Positions 1 to 12,561 are shown, counted from the stretch's first letter. The stretch is DNA of 20,000 nt from Stramonita haemastoma (GCA_030674155.1 CM060323.1:51472325-51492324), one strand, 5' to 3'. Numbers and translations: made by a program. The notes: generated by a model not told the origin, from the sequence alone.

Positions 1-2736
1 TTGACTTGTCACCGCCTCTCTCCACCTTTGCTGCGGCGTTGTTCCTGACCGTTAGGGGTGTGCTTGTTCATGATGCTACATTTGACACTAGTCAGGGGAC
101 TCTTGGGGATTCTGTCTTTTCTTGTCTGTGATCGTCAAAAAGGATACTAAGGAGGGAGGGGAGGGGTGGGGGGTATTTTTTCCTCCCTACTCAGAAGATT
201 CTTATTTTTCTTTTTGGAAAGATTTTTTTTAAAGAACAAAGAAACGCCTCATTCCATGCTATAGATTAGTTGTCATTCATTTATGGCAACTTTGCATTGT
301 ATTTTTTTGTGTGTGTAATGGAAAGGGGAAGGCAAAAACTGCAAAAATCCCATGCTGATGTTCCATTGTGTCGGTGTTTTGCCAGTATTCTTCAATGCTG
401 TCCAGCTTCAAAGATGGAAGCACACTGTCCATTTTTTTGTAATACACGTACTGCCAACACGCCAGCTGACTCCACGACAATTACAGCTTCACAGAGAAAT
501 GCGTTTTCAAGCAAAATGAGACAGCTTAGAACAGCTTTCCCATTCCCATTGTTGCAAACAAGAGATGCCGTCATAGGTTTAGAATTATGTAATACGGATA
601 GTGGCCAAGTCAGCTTAGCGATATTCAGCTGGTACAAAAAGCGCACACGCTAAGAAGATGGGTCACCAAAACACTGTATCCTAACGTAACCAGGGGAGCT
701 AAGAACAGCTGGTCTGCCTACGGGTTTCTGAAGTTGACGGCAGAGAAGAGGACAGAAGAAAAGAAAGGCAGAAAGGGAGCGTTGCGTGCTGACATGTATG
801 TGTATGTGTGACTGAGAGAAGAAATGAAACTTTCTCCCCTCACCCCCACACCCCTCCTTGTCCCCCCATGAAGGAGGAAATCAGTGGAGTGTAGCTGTAT
901 AACCACGGCTGTGTGGAATCCTGTCTCTGCTACATTTGGGGAGGGCAGTAACAAAGGTGGATGGAAAGCATGTCCAGCAGACTTTGATAAGGAAGGACAC
1001 TACATCGTCAAAGGAGTGAACTTATGTCCGTTACTGAAGGTCTGAGAAATAGCACAAGCAGCAAGTTTCAAACCCACAAGCGCTTGGAATCCTAAATCTG
1101 ATAAACTCCTAATGTCAGTGAATTCCAATGCTGAATAATCCAGTTTCTCCAAGGACTGCACCACTAATCATTGTCGTTGACTGTGGTGATCAGGAAAGAA
1201 AGTTGACAGTCAGTCAGTCAAGTTTATACTGCCAAGAGTGGTAAAGCCACGTCTTCGTGTAACTGCGTGTAACAACCCCCAGAAGATGTTGCAACAGAAT
1301 GTAGTGTCAGAGATGTCGTTACAGTCACGGGAAAGGCCAGGGAATACTGCAAATGGTTGGTCTGAATAATCAGGAGATGCATGTGCCCGATTTTTTTTCT
1401 CCAGAAAGTGAAATCTTTATTGAGCTTGTCTGTGGAAGGTCCCTCATTAACCTCTTACTTAAAGTATTTAAAACAGCTAAACTTGTAAGACCCTGATAAA
1501 GAATAATGAATGTACGTGCCGCGATTAATGCTTCAAGTCTGACAAAGACAGCAGAAAAACAGAAGACTGATGCGAACAATACATGTAAATGAGCATTTCT
1601 CCCTGATAAGGTCAGACGCGATGTTCTCTCTGATCCTTGTCAGTTAATACTTTTCAGAAGGTCTGTGAGGTTTTTATGTGGATGCGACATACAGCGAGAG
1701 AACATTATAGAGTGATCCTTTGAAATGCAGGGAGCTCTGGTGTTGCAGAAGTCACATGGACTGACGTGTGTCAGGGTAGACCAAAATCTGTTGAGTAGGA
1801 ACATGAAGAAACGTGTAGCGCTTGTCTAATGATTCAAACACAGAAAGGTAATTGTCATTCAAAGAGCTTGGTCTCCTGGCATTGTCTCTGAATGGATAGT
1901 TTTCAGCCCCCTAGATATAGCACCTTTGTAACAACAATTATTTTGGGGTTGGTTGTTTTTCAGAACTCAAACCACATTTGTAAGACGTTTGGAGATCTTC
2001 GAAAATAAGAATATAGAAGATGTAAAGTCTCGGAAATGTTTATCGCCGAATGTTGCTAGGCTTTTGCAATCCAGTCACAGACATGTTACATGGAACAAAG
2101 CAGAAGAAAAGATTCTAAAGTAAATATATATATATATAGTATACTATTGTCTTAAGTATTCACTGTACATCTTGATTGATAGGATCATCTCTTATCGTCA
2201 CGGGTCTCCAGTGCAGAGAAAATAGTTCACATCAGTCGCCATCTGAAGCAAGCTTCCATTATTTCTTTCTGCATTTTATGATAAAAGCTTCTCAAAACTA
2301 CAATAACGAAACAGGAAGACATTTTTAGTACCAGATTTTCAATATCCCATGTAGTAAGATAATGGATTTTTTTTTGTTACTTAAAACGGTTGACAGGGTT
2401 TTGGAAATAACATTCTCTATCTTTTGTGTGCTCGGATGCTGAAGTCAACGCAGATATCACAACACCCATTCCGATAATTACAATGACTGTAAACCCTCAC
2501 CTCTGCAAGTTTGGATAAGCACGCTTGCGAGCAAGACCAACAAGACTCAATTGCTACATCGAATTTTCTGCAAGTTTTGATCATGATGACTTAGTTATAT
2601 GAATGGAACATATAATCAACAATGGTAATGTCCCGCTTTGACATTGATGTTGAAATTTTTTTTTTTTTTAACTGTTTGGTTTGGGGCTTTTTCCCCCCTT
2701 GCTGTCTTGCTTTCGCATGTTTACACCTTGTCCCAG

Positions 2737-2739
<3 letters not shown>
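1..2739. other. non-coding region, nothing recognised
   Basis: Only short reading frames without family resemblance, a polypurine patch GGAGGGAGGGGAGGGG near 150-168 and a short TA run near 2123-2140. It may be intergenic or part of a long 3' UTR of a plus-strand gene to the left; the sequence alone does not decide. Confidence 0.5.
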
Positions 2740-2820
<81 letters not shown>

Positions 2821-2828
2821 GTGTGTGC
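2740..2828 (+). repeat. (GT)n microsatellite
   Basis: Interrupted dinucleotide run of about 90 bases, preceded by a T-rich patch at 2656-2670. Confidence 0.97.
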
Positions 2829-3029
2829 ACTGGTCGATGCTTGTGGTGTGTAGTTGAGGTCACTGGACTGATTGACTGGACAGTTGACATCATGGTGGTG
2901 AGACGAACCTTTCTTCGTGAAAAACTTCCCTTCTAACGCTTTTGTTGAATCTGTCAAAAAGAGATGCTGGGGATAGCGGGGGAATAGTCAGTGTGGCTTG
3001 GTCGGTGTAACGAGTATTTTTATGGTTGA

Positions 3030-3290
3030 TGATAATGTCATAGTTTTGTTGTTGTTGCTGTTGTTATGATTGATATTATTATTATCCTTCTTCTTATTAT
3101 TCTTATTATCATTTTCTTTATTACTTTCATCATTGTCATCACATTATTAGTAATATTGGTTTTATCATTGCCATTATTATCATTACTTGATGATTTTTAT
3201 CATCATCATTATTATAATCATTTATAAAATTATTATTATATCATCATTATCTTTGCTCTCATTATCATCGTTGTTATTAGTGTTCCTGTT
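3030..3290 (+). repeat. AT-rich trinucleotide region (ATT/ATC/TTC)n, degenerate
   Basis: About 260 bases dominated by TTA, ATT, ATC and TTC triplets with many interruptions, an old decayed trinucleotide repeat. Confidence 0.85.
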
Positions 3291-3506
3291 TTGCTTTAAC
3301 AAAAAAAAAAATCCTCATCATCACTTAAATTATAACATAAACATCGAAAGCAAATCAGTGACGCCAAAGAAGGAGGTAGAGAACTATTTCCTTTTTTAAA
3401 AAATTTACAAGAATGATAGTTTTAAAAGATGAAAAAAAAACCCTCAAATCATTCAGAATCTACAGTGCTACAGTCAGTATGGTAACATGTATGTTCTAAA
3501 AGTTCA

Positions 3507-3579
3507 ACCTCTTTGTCTCCCCGCCTCTCTCTTTCTCAGTCTCTCTGTCTATCTGTTTATCTCTTTCTCGCTGCCTTTG

Positions 3580-3645
<66 letters not shown>

Positions 3646-3771
3646 GTCTCTCTGTCTCTCTCTGTCTCTCTCTGTCTCTCTGTCTCTGTCTCTGTCTGTC
3701 TGTCTCTGTCTCTTCTCTCTGTCTCTCTCTCTCTCTCTCTGTCTCTGTCTCTCTCCTCTCTCTCTCTCCTC

Positions 3772-3846
<75 letters not shown>

Positions 3847-3870
3847 CTCTCTCTCTCTCTCTCTCTCTCC
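3507..3870 (+). repeat. (CT)n / (GTCT)n microsatellite
   Basis: A pyrimidine-rich tract with long pure CT runs, mainly from 3583, and GTCT interruptions in the middle. Purine/pyrimidine strand asymmetry over nearly 300 bases could form triplex DNA. Long reading frames across it are low-complexity artefacts. Confidence 0.97.
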
Positions 3871-4022
3871 ACTCGTTTTTTGTCTCCACAGAGACAACAT
3901 AATTATGTACTATTTTATTCCCTCCCGATTCAAGTGACGCTATATTATTTCGGTGTTATCATTGTATGCTTAATGTTATTTGTTTTCAAAGATTATGTGC
4001 AAAAGTACACAGAAAATGCGCG

Positions 4023-4158
4023 CGCATGTGTGTGTGTTGTCTATGTCTGTGTGTCTGTGTCTGTGTGCGTCTGTGTGTGTGTGTGTGTGCGCGCGTATGA
4101 GTCTGTGTGTGTCTGTACCTGTGTGTGTCTATGTCTCTGTGTGTCTGTGTCTGTGTGA
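4023..4158 (+). repeat. degenerate (TG)n / (TGTC)n microsatellite
   Basis: GT-rich with frequent GTCT and GTGCG interruptions. Confidence 0.93.
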
Positions 4159-5178
<1,020 letters not shown>

Positions 5179-5452
5179 TCTCCTGGTTCTTTCTTTTACC
5201 TATGTGTTAGGTGACTGTGTGCTGTCACAATCCCTCAGCTACTTGAATTTCTTTGCCACAGTTCAAGAAAAGTTCGGCTTGAAGATGTCAGAGTTAAGAA
5301 TACATTCAGGTGAACAGATGGAGCTCGCAGATGCGTTATTTTCTATCGAAGCCTGGCATCTGCAGTGGCCTTTTCCTCAGTAGTGTGCTGACATTTGCAT
5401 CCCTGTGTGGCATTAAGATTGAAAAACTGGAAACATGTTTTGTTCTACTTTT

Positions 5453-5454
<2 letters not shown>

Positions 5455-5507
<53 letters not shown>
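5455..5507 (+). repeat. 53-base poly(C) homopolymer
   Basis: Uninterrupted C run from 5455 to 5507, following TTTTGT and ending in AAG. Confidence 0.95.
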
Positions 5508-5509
<2 letters not shown>

Positions 5510-5806
5510 GATTTCATAAAACTTATTAATTGTGTGAAGAAAATACTCTTTGTGATGTAGTATTGAACAGTAACCGCAAGCAGAAAAAAAAGAGTGCTTT
5601 TATACTTTTTTTTGTAAAGTGCATTATTAGTTGTCGATATACTTGTGCGCTGCTTTGGGCTTGTGATTTGTGATATTGGAAAAAAAAAAAAAAGAGGTTG
5701 TGACCCCCCTCCAGTGTTCCTTTGGATCTTGTTTTGAACACCTTTTGCCATTGTATCAACACGGTGTCGTCTATGTTGATTTCTCGGTGTTGTTGAGTCT
5801 GTTGTT

Positions 5807-5807
<1 letters not shown>

Positions 5808-5863
<56 letters not shown>

Positions 5864-6031
5864 TGTGTGTGTGTGCGTGCGTGAGTGGTGCGTGCGTGCT
5901 GTGCGGCGTGTCCTACCACTTCCCTATGTACGCGTGGCATATGATGTGTGTGTGCGTGCGTGCGTGGGCGTGTGTCTGTCTGTCTGTCTGTCTGTCCTTC
6001 TCCCACTTCCCTACACGTGGGTGCGCGTGAG

Positions 6032-6095
<64 letters not shown>

Positions 6096-6118
6096 TGTGT
6101 GTATGTGTGTGTGTGTGA
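5808..6118 (+). repeat. paired (GT)n blocks with (GTCT)n between
   Basis: GT runs at about 5808-5885 and 6034-6118 enclose a GTGC-rich segment and (TGTC)n at about 5971-5996. The phrase CCACTTCCCTA occurs twice, at about 5917 and 6004, each before a CGTG motif, so the cluster may have arisen by local duplication. Confidence 0.9.
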
Positions 6119-6444
6119 TATCTAAAAGCAGTGTGTATGGTCCCCGTCACTTTGTTTCCCCGACAGCCCATGCATTGTGAACGTGTTCAGTGCTTTATGC
6201 AGCAAAACGCCGACACTCCCCCGTCAGTTGAAGACGATGATGCGGAAAGCAGCTTCCTGATAATTATGTTGAAGCCCATGTGTATTTCCAGTTTTAGAGA
6301 TTTAATTTAGCCTGTGTATGATTTCGATATGTATGTATGAATGTACCAGTGCTTAGTGCCCTGTTTGCCACCTTGCTTGTTTGTGCGTACAGTGACACTT
6401 ACACATAATAAACCCTTAAGCTTTTTGTACTTTTTCTTTTTGAA
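6119..6444. other. non-coding interval with AATAAA at 6407
   Basis: No coding sequence recognised. AATAAA at 6407-6412 is followed by T-rich DNA and then a GT tract, a possible poly(A) site for a plus-strand transcript. Confidence 0.35.
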
Positions 6445-6445
6445 T

Positions 6446-6544
<99 letters not shown>

Positions 6545-6576
6545 TGTGCGTGCGTACGTGCGTGCGTACGTATGTG
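6445..6576 (+). repeat. (GT)n microsatellite with GTGC/GTAC end
   Basis: Long GT run with single interruptions, turning into CGTGCGTACG steps at its right end. Confidence 0.95.
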
Positions 6577-7436
6577 ATTTTCAGATAGTTGTATGTGTAG
6601 ATTTGCTATCAGTTCAGAAAAGATGTAAAATATATATATATTAATTAAACAGTATATAGGTGTGTGGCATGTTCTTTTCTTTTCAATGAAGTGTGCTTTA
6701 AAAAAAAATGACAACGATTGTAATCTCAGTCTTTAAAAAAAAAGATTAAAAAAAGACTTGATTGAACACAGAATCAAACTTAACTTGACCACATCCAAAA
6801 AATCAAAGTGTCCGAAAAATAGTCAAGAGTTTTTGTGTGTGCTGAAGTATGTTTTAACTCTTCTTTTCCATGATGGAGGTGGGGAGGGGGTAAGCTTTCA
6901 TACATTTCACACAATGGACTGTACATATAACGTAAATAGTAAGGACTCTCCTATCTGTCAAAGTGTGTAAAAAAAATAATAAATAAATATATTTTGAAAG
7001 TGTTGTCGGTTTAAGGCTATGTTGTAAAATGTTGAAGTGGCTTCAACTTCAAAAAATTGTAACATAAAATAATGTTCCAGATTCTTTTGCTGCAAAGACT
7101 GGTCAAGCACTGTGTAAGGAATTATGAGATCATACCTTTGTTCAAAGAATAGCCTTGTATCGTAAGACTGGCTTTAATGCCATGGAAAGTATATATACAA
7201 AGAGAAGAAGAACAGGGTGGGAGAGAAGTGATAGAGTGGAGAGAAGGAAGAAATCCATTGCTTTTGTGGAGTGGCTTATTTCTTGATTGTCCCGATTTGC
7301 GTTCTGGTGTGTATATCTATAGATGTGAGTTATACACCTCTGCCACCGTGTGGCTCTGAATCATCTATATTATGTTCTCCGCGTCTGAAGAATAAAGCCA
7401 TTCCCACTGTTATAGCTTGTGGCTCGTGTTAAATTG

Positions 7437-7437
<1 letters not shown>
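6577..7437. other. non-coding interval, possible 3' UTR end
   Basis: AT-rich with short TA and poly(A) runs and no coding sequence. Overlapping AATAAA hexamers lie at 6978-6987 and another at 7391-7396. Confidence 0.4.

Positions 7438-7440
<3 letters not shown>
7391..7440 (+). terminator. candidate poly(A) signal of an unseen plus-strand gene
   Basis: AATAAA at 7391-7396, cleavage candidates about 10-25 bases later, then a GT-rich element starting at 7438. This is the standard animal arrangement, but the upstream 7.4 kb shows no coding exon, so assignment to a gene is inference. Confidence 0.3.
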
Positions 7441-7703
<263 letters not shown>

Positions 7704-7705
7704 TA

Positions 7706-8060
7706 GGGGGACAGATAGCCTAGTGGTCAGAACATTGCGCTGGCAATTTGACGACCCGGGTTCCAGTCTGGTCGAGGAGATTTTTCTCCTGGAGTTAACA
7801 TCAGTGCTGACTCCACTTTCCACAAAAGTCCTTCGGATGAGACTTTAAACTGAGGCCCCGTATGCGAACGCACACAGAACATCTTGCGCACACGTTAAAT
7901 CCTGTTCCGCTTTTCGTAAGAGTAGGCCATCGTGTGCCGGTGGGAACAGATAAGATTTACAAAATTGCATACACACGGAGACTGAATGTAAAAAAGCACA
8001 AGAGTGCTTATCCTATTATCCTCGATATAAAAGAATCAATCAATCAATCAATCAATCAAT

Positions 8061-8061
<1 letters not shown>
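7706..8061 (+). mobile_element. SINE family A, copy 1, full length with tRNA head
   Basis: tRNA-derived short interspersed element. The head at about 7706-7776 has an A box GATAGCCTAGTGG and a degenerate B box GGGTTCCAGTCTGG. It is followed by the family body (GGATGAGACTTTAAACTGAG, ACAGAACATCTTGCGC, GAGTAGGCCATCGTGTGCC, GGTGGGAACAGAT) and the 3' end CCTCGATATAAAAG with an (AATC)n tail at about 8033-8061. CT microsatellites lie on both sides. Confidence 0.85.
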
Positions 8062-8181
<120 letters not shown>

Positions 8182-8552
8182 CATCTCTTTTGCAGTCATT
8201 TTATCAACAAAGCAGCTAAAACAACAATGCAGGATATAACATAAACAAGTTGATTTCTTCAAAATGCAAAGAGCTACACAAGGACCAAAGGAAACGGCTT
8301 GATACTATGCATCATAGCTACGGGCAAGAGGTTCCTGAAATTTCACTTAAAAATAGCGAGGGTTTTTTTGTTAATAGTTTCAATAACTACTCAGCTCAAC
8401 CCACGGTCTCCAATTCAAGAGGCCTATCAATCGATAGTAACCACTGCCAAACTATAAATCATACAGACAGCAATTTCCCATCCCCACCCCTCACAAAAGG
8501 TCATAACAATTATTATTCTCCAAAGACCCATTCGGGCACCTTGGCCGATCTA
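8182..8552. other. spacer between two SINE copies
   Basis: Unique-looking AT-rich DNA. A 106-codon frame crosses it but shows no motif, no family resemblance and runs into the SINE head, so it is not called as a gene. Confidence 0.5.
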
Positions 8553-8899
8553 GGGGGCGGGATAGCCTAGTGGTTAGAATATTGTGCTTGCAATCTGACG
8601 ACCCGGGTTCGAATCCCGCTCCGGAGGATTTTTCGCTGGAGTTAACATCAGTGCAGACTTACTCTCCCAAAAATCCTCCGGATGAGACTATAAACCGAGG
8701 CCCCGTGTGCGAACGCACGCAGAACATCTTGTGCACACGTTGAATCCTGTCCCACTTTTCGAAAGAGTAGGCCATTGTGTGCCGGTGGGAACAGATGACA
8801 ATTAACAAAACTGCGTACACACGGGGACTGGATGAAAAAAAAAAAGGCACATGAATGCTTTTTCTATTATCTCCGAAATAAAAGAAAAGAAAAGAAAAA
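8553..8899 (+). mobile_element. SINE family A, copy 2, full length, best-preserved tRNA head
   Basis: The head at about 8554-8622 resembles a whole tRNA: acceptor strands GGGGCGG / CCGCTCC, A box TAGCCTAGTGG at 8563-8573, and perfect B box GGTTCGAATCC at 8606-8616. These are internal RNA polymerase III promoter elements. The body matches copy 1 throughout and the tail is (AAAGA)n at 8880-8899. ATCTAG occurs at both borders (8548-8553 and 8899-8904) and could be a short target-site duplication. However, copy 1 also begins with TCTAGGGGG, so TCTAG may belong to the element. Confidence 0.88.
8554..8622 (+). promoter_or_regulatory. internal Pol III promoter (A and B boxes) of SINE copy 2
   Basis: The A box at 8563-8573 and B box at 8606-8616 both match consensus, with 32 bases between them. 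It is the only SINE head here with intact boxes, so it is the copy most likely still able to bind TFIIIC. It is not called a tRNA gene because the SINE body follows directly. Confidence 0.7.
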
Positions 8900-9239
8900 T
8901 CTAGTTCTGTTGGTCCAAGGGAAATAACTTTGTTTATCATTATCGTGTTTGCAGACGAGTCTGCTGGCGACAGGTTCTTTTTTAACCATGTCGTAGACGC
9001 TGACTGTGAGTATGTGTCATACAAAAAATCGTCCATTTTCGAGTATCTACTGGGTATTCTGTAACGTGTCTGAAGCATACACGATGAGTTAGGGTTCTTT
9101 GGGGTTGGGGGTTGTTGTTTTGTAATTGGTTCGACAGACAATTTGTGCCAGAATTTTACCATACGGTTGTAGATGTCTGAACAAAGGGAAACAATAACTT
9201 TCACTAAATATAAAGCAGTTAGATGTGCTTTTTTTTTTA
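8900..9239. other. interval between SINE copy 2 and the LINE remnant
   Basis: No clear similarity. It may include decayed 3' sequence of the LINE, which reads toward it on the minus strand. Confidence 0.4.
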
Positions 9240-9750
9240 ATCATGACATGCATGCACAGTATTTCATCAATACTGCTATTACCACAGACTTCACAGCCAT
9301 ACGTCAGTACTGACAACACTGATAAGTTAAACAAGTCAAACTGGCAAGATTTTGGGAGCTGAGGATGTCTGCTTTTTCTTAATAGCGCCACCATTACTCC
9401 TCTAGCCTGGTCTTTTAATTGCCTAACATCTACACTGAACTTTCCATTGAAACTAAAAGTCAGTCCCAAATATTTAAATTTGCTAACACGTTCTAGCAAT
9501 CTTCCATTTAGTGTAGTGGGATATTGATAGGGTTTAATTTCTGCCATAGTGTCATTACTTTAGTGTTGGAACAATTTATCGTTAGTTTCTGTATACCACA
9601 GTAGGCCTAATGTGCTCTCTGGAGTTTTTTCTCTGTGTCAGTAAAGATTATAACATCACCGGCAAATGTATCAATAACACTTTTAGGTAGGCCTACTTCG
9701 AAATTCTGTCGTTCTGCGCACAGAAATTCAAGATAAAGGGGCAGAACTCT
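9240..9750 (-). pseudogene. non-LTR retrotransposon (LINE) reverse-transcriptase fragment, decayed
   Basis: Read on the minus strand from about 9744, one frame gives LYLEFLCAERQNFEVG, then FAGDVIIFTDTEKKLQ, which aligns by eye with the catalytic YADD/FADD box of LINE reverse transcriptases (YADDIVLF type). The second residue of the active-site pair is Gly instead of Asp. A stop (TAG at 9609-9607) follows after AH, then YCGIQKLTINCSNTKVM, the usual segment after the palm. A frameshift near 9550 leads to FKYLGLTFSFNGKF and LSVLTYGCEVCG, the thumb region that normally reads YLG...LLYGCEVWG. The rest of ORF2, the endonuclease and the ends are not recognisable. Dead copy; clade (I, CR1/L2 or RTE-like) not decided. 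Confidence 0.8.
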
Positions 9751-10266
9751 TTTTGGAAGTGTCGTCTCAGCAGACGATAGCTGAGGCCATAGCTTCTTTC
9801 ACTGTTCAAACTTTCCTTTTTGTGATTTGTGTGTTTCCACAATGGCATGATAAATGAAGCAAATGACAGCAGACCTGCAAGAAAAAACATTGTTTGCCAT
9901 GCTGAAGGAGAGACACAGAGATGAAATGAGTAAGTGGAATCAGGAATATTGTGTTCCGAGTTCATTCTAAGAATCATTAAAATGCACGAATGCCTGTGTT
10001 GTTTTGTTTTATTTTGAAGTGTCACTTTTTTTTTAAGATCGTACTTTTATTTTTGTGTTATAGATTTCAATTCCTGCTGTTACAGATTAAACAACTTTGT
10101 TTATTATGTACATCGTTAGACCATTAGCAAATTTCCCACAAAATAATACTTGCCAACATAATTGAAACACAAAGACATCCATTGTGTTGAGAGTGGCTTA
10201 AAGCCTCTCTGGTAGCTGTATGTTTTTTGAGAGATATTCCTTCGAACCCTGTTATCAAAGATGAGA
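9751..10266. other. non-coding interval upstream of the LINE remnant
   Basis: A 110-codon minus-strand frame here has no recognisable domain and overlaps the reverse-transcriptase fragment in another frame. Otherwise AT-rich with poly(T) runs. Confidence 0.4.
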
Positions 10267-10420
10267 ACTATCTCTCACCCGTTCTGCTTTACTGAAGAGT
10301 AGGCCATTGTGTGCCGGTGGGAACGGATGACAAAAGTGATAAAAATGCATATATATACACTTGATGTTTAAAAAAGCACATGAGAGCTTATTCCATTATC
10401 CTCGAAATAAAGATTTTTTT
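10267..10420 (+). mobile_element. SINE family A, copy 3, 3' fragment
   Basis: Starts within the body (CCCGTTCTGC, then GAGTAGGCCATTGTGTGCCG and GTGGGAACGGATGAC). It runs through AAAAAAGCACATGAGAGCTT and ends with CCTCGAAATAAAG and an A/T-rich tail. The tRNA head and the first half of the body are missing. Confidence 0.82.
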
Positions 10421-11185
10421 AAATCTAAAACAAAAGACAAATTAAAAAAATCTAGGGGCCTGCTAGTTATCCCAGAATTGATTAACAAGGGACATAATTG
10501 TTCCCATTCAAAGGATTTATTTTGAGGCTTATTGCTTCCCTTGCATCACTGCGACTCAACAGCCACTCGTTCAACCTGTTGGGGTTAAAAAGAAAACGAC
10601 CAAAGGGGAGATGTACAGTATACTTCTGCTGAGTGATCCAGACGACCCATCAACTTTCTCCTCACGCTGATGGGTCACGATATCTACCTATCTACCCCAG
10701 ATTCAGCCTTTGTAACTGGAGACCTTTCCCAAAATACCGTCAGACGGGTACAGAGTCAGTTCAGTTCGAAGAGAGTGATCACAGAAGTGAGCCTAGGCCT
10801 ATTTAGGCTAGAGCAACATTCAGTATGCAGTAGGCCTAGGACAGGTCTAGCAACCCCAAAACCTTTCTTTGATGGAACTAAAATTAATGAAGGCTGAAAA
10901 GAAGATAATTATCACAGTATCATTGCATTACTCATGAATGCTATAGAGGTTTTAATGTAGATCATGACAACTTGTACAGAGCCACCGAACGTATCAACCA
11001 AGCCATCCTGATGGCATAGTGGAGTTTCTCATAGGCTAGTCGAAAAGCTACAGCCGCTATTTGCTAGAACTCTTCGGTTGCTTAGAGTTTTGTGCATCAG
11101 GTCCGTGGCAGCTTGCTTGGTTTCTTCGGCCGCTCTCCAGCGTTAGCTCGCGTGTGAAGTAGTATCTTCTACAGAATGCTAATCG
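10421..11185. other. non-coding interval between SINE copies 3 and 4
   Basis: Contains two TAGGCCTA motifs (10794 and 10831) and a perfect 9-base inverted repeat GACCCATCA / TGATGGGTC at 10644-10652 and 10668-10676. No gene recognised. Confidence 0.45.
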
Positions 11186-11413
11186 TTTATTTCTTTATTA
11201 ATTTCGAGGAAAATGGAATAAACACTCATATCCTTTTTTACATCCAGTCCCCGTGTGTATGCAGCTTTGTAAATTTTGTCATCCGTTCCAACCGGCACGC
11301 AAGGCCTACTCTTCTGAAAAGCGGAACGGGTTTTAATGTGTGCGCAAGATGTTCTGCGTGCGTTCGCACACGGGATATCGGTTTATAGTCTCATCCGAAG
11401 GACAAAATCCTTT
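11186..11413 (-). mobile_element. SINE family A, copy 4, headless, minus strand
   Basis: In minus-strand sense the element runs from about 11413 (AAAGGATTTTGTCCTTCGG) through ATGAGACTATAAACCGATAT, the CGAACGCACGCAGAACATCT block, GGAACGGATGAC and the 3' end CATTTTCCTCGAAATTAATA at about 11186. The tRNA head and the 5' part of the body are absent. Confidence 0.82.
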
Positions 11414-12011
11414 GCTATTGTACATTTTCGGCTATGAACAGAATTTCTTGTATGTATGGTTTGTGGATCGAGGCCATATACTGATGCCAGATAGACCTAG
11501 ATCAAGTTATGAGAAAGCCGGAAAGGATCATCTCTGAGGATTGCTTGCGTTCCTACATCCATGACCCCATGCATGTATATTGATTGTGGTTGGAAGACTA
11601 GCAGACTCCAAAGAAATGAGAGGTTACAGTATTTGCTTTAAAAAATTAATATTTTAAAAAGGTAAAATACCAAGCCAACTAAATTAATTTTGTATATAAA
11701 AAAAAAAATAGCACAAGTCGCAAATCAAGACCTAGACTCTAGTTTTTTACCCCCAAAAAAGCCCTCAACAAAACAAAACCCAAACGAAAAACGCTTTCTA
11801 TTTTGGGAGCTGCAGCGCTACGTGCATGTGTTTGAATTTTTACGTGAAAAACAGAAGGGAATAGGGAAAAACAGAGCTAAGCACTAACGCTGGAGTGCAG
11901 CTGTCCTGGCAAAGAAAGAGGCATCAATAAGTCTGGCGGTGTCCGCGGCCACAAGAGGTCCTCGGGGACACGCCGACAGAGGTGGGGGGAGCAGTGCCAA
12001 TCTCGGGGTAG
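11414..12011. other. non-coding interval
   Basis: Poly(A)-rich patches near 11640-11770 and a GC-richer stretch at about 11930-12010 just before a GT tract. No coding sequence recognised. Confidence 0.45.
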
Positions 12012-12071
12012 CTGTGTGTACGTGTGTGTGTGTACGTGTGTGTGTACGTGTGTGTGTGCGTGTGTGTGTGT

Positions 12072-12117
<46 letters not shown>
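12012..12117 (+). repeat. (GT)n microsatellite with GTACGT units
   Basis: The left half has periodic TACGTG interruptions and the right half is pure GT. Confidence 0.96.
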
Positions 12118-12118
<1 letters not shown>

Positions 12119-12324
12119 CATTAAAAAATATTCTTAGTTGCTACTGAAATGTAAAAAACATTGTTTTTGCATTAATTCCTTTCCCTTTTATCTGGCCGAG
12201 ATGCAAGTTTGTTATCATTTGCTACGCATTATTGGTTGTTATTATTATTTCTCAGTACATTGGTATATAGTGGTGCTTATTAGCAAAATACGGGAAGCAG
12301 TTGCACGAAAAGTTCTGGATAGTT

Positions 12325-12561
12325 CATTTCATTCATTTATTCTTTTATATCGAGGATAATGGAATAAGCACTCGTGCTTTTTTACATCTAGTTCCTGCAT
12401 GTATGCGATTTTGTAAACTTTGTCATGTGTTCCCACCGGCACACACCAACCCACGTTACTCTTTCGAAAAGCGGAACAGGTTTTAACGTTGTGCGCAAGA
12501 TGTTCTGCGTGCGTTGGCACACGGGGCCTCGGTTTGTAGTCTCATCCGAAGGACTTTTCTG
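12325..12561 (-). mobile_element. SINE family A, copy 5, headless, minus strand
   Basis: In minus-strand sense it begins near 12561 with AAAAGTCCTTCGGATGAGAC, continues with AACCGAGGCCCCGTGTGCC and the CAGAACATCTTGCGCACAAC block, and ends in CCTCGATATAAAAGAATAAA with a (GAAT)-type tail near 12325-12340. The head is missing, with the break close to that of copy 4. Confidence 0.84.

Noticed and set aside
3487..4158. A 223-codon frame across the CT repeat
   Set aside because: The protein is almost only Ser-Leu and Cys-Val, the product of CT and GT dinucleotide repeats.
5413..6171. A 252-codon minus-strand frame rich in Thr-His and Gly
   Set aside because: It consists of CA and poly(G) repeat translation joined by unrelated sequence.
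8250..8570. Possible 106-aa gene
   Set aside because: No motif or recognisable homology, AT-rich codon use, and the frame ends inside the SINE head.
8554..8622. Stand-alone tRNA gene
   Set aside because: The acceptor pairing and A and B boxes look tRNA-like, but the SINE body follows without a break and the same arrangement occurs at 7706.
9693..10025. 110-codon minus-strand frame
   Set aside because: It overlaps the reverse-transcriptase fragment in a different frame and has no domain of its own.
10644..10676. 9-base inverted repeat GACCCATCA / TGATGGGTC with a 15-base loop
   Set aside because: One short hairpin is expected by chance in 20 kb; no transposon ends or conserved context were seen around it.
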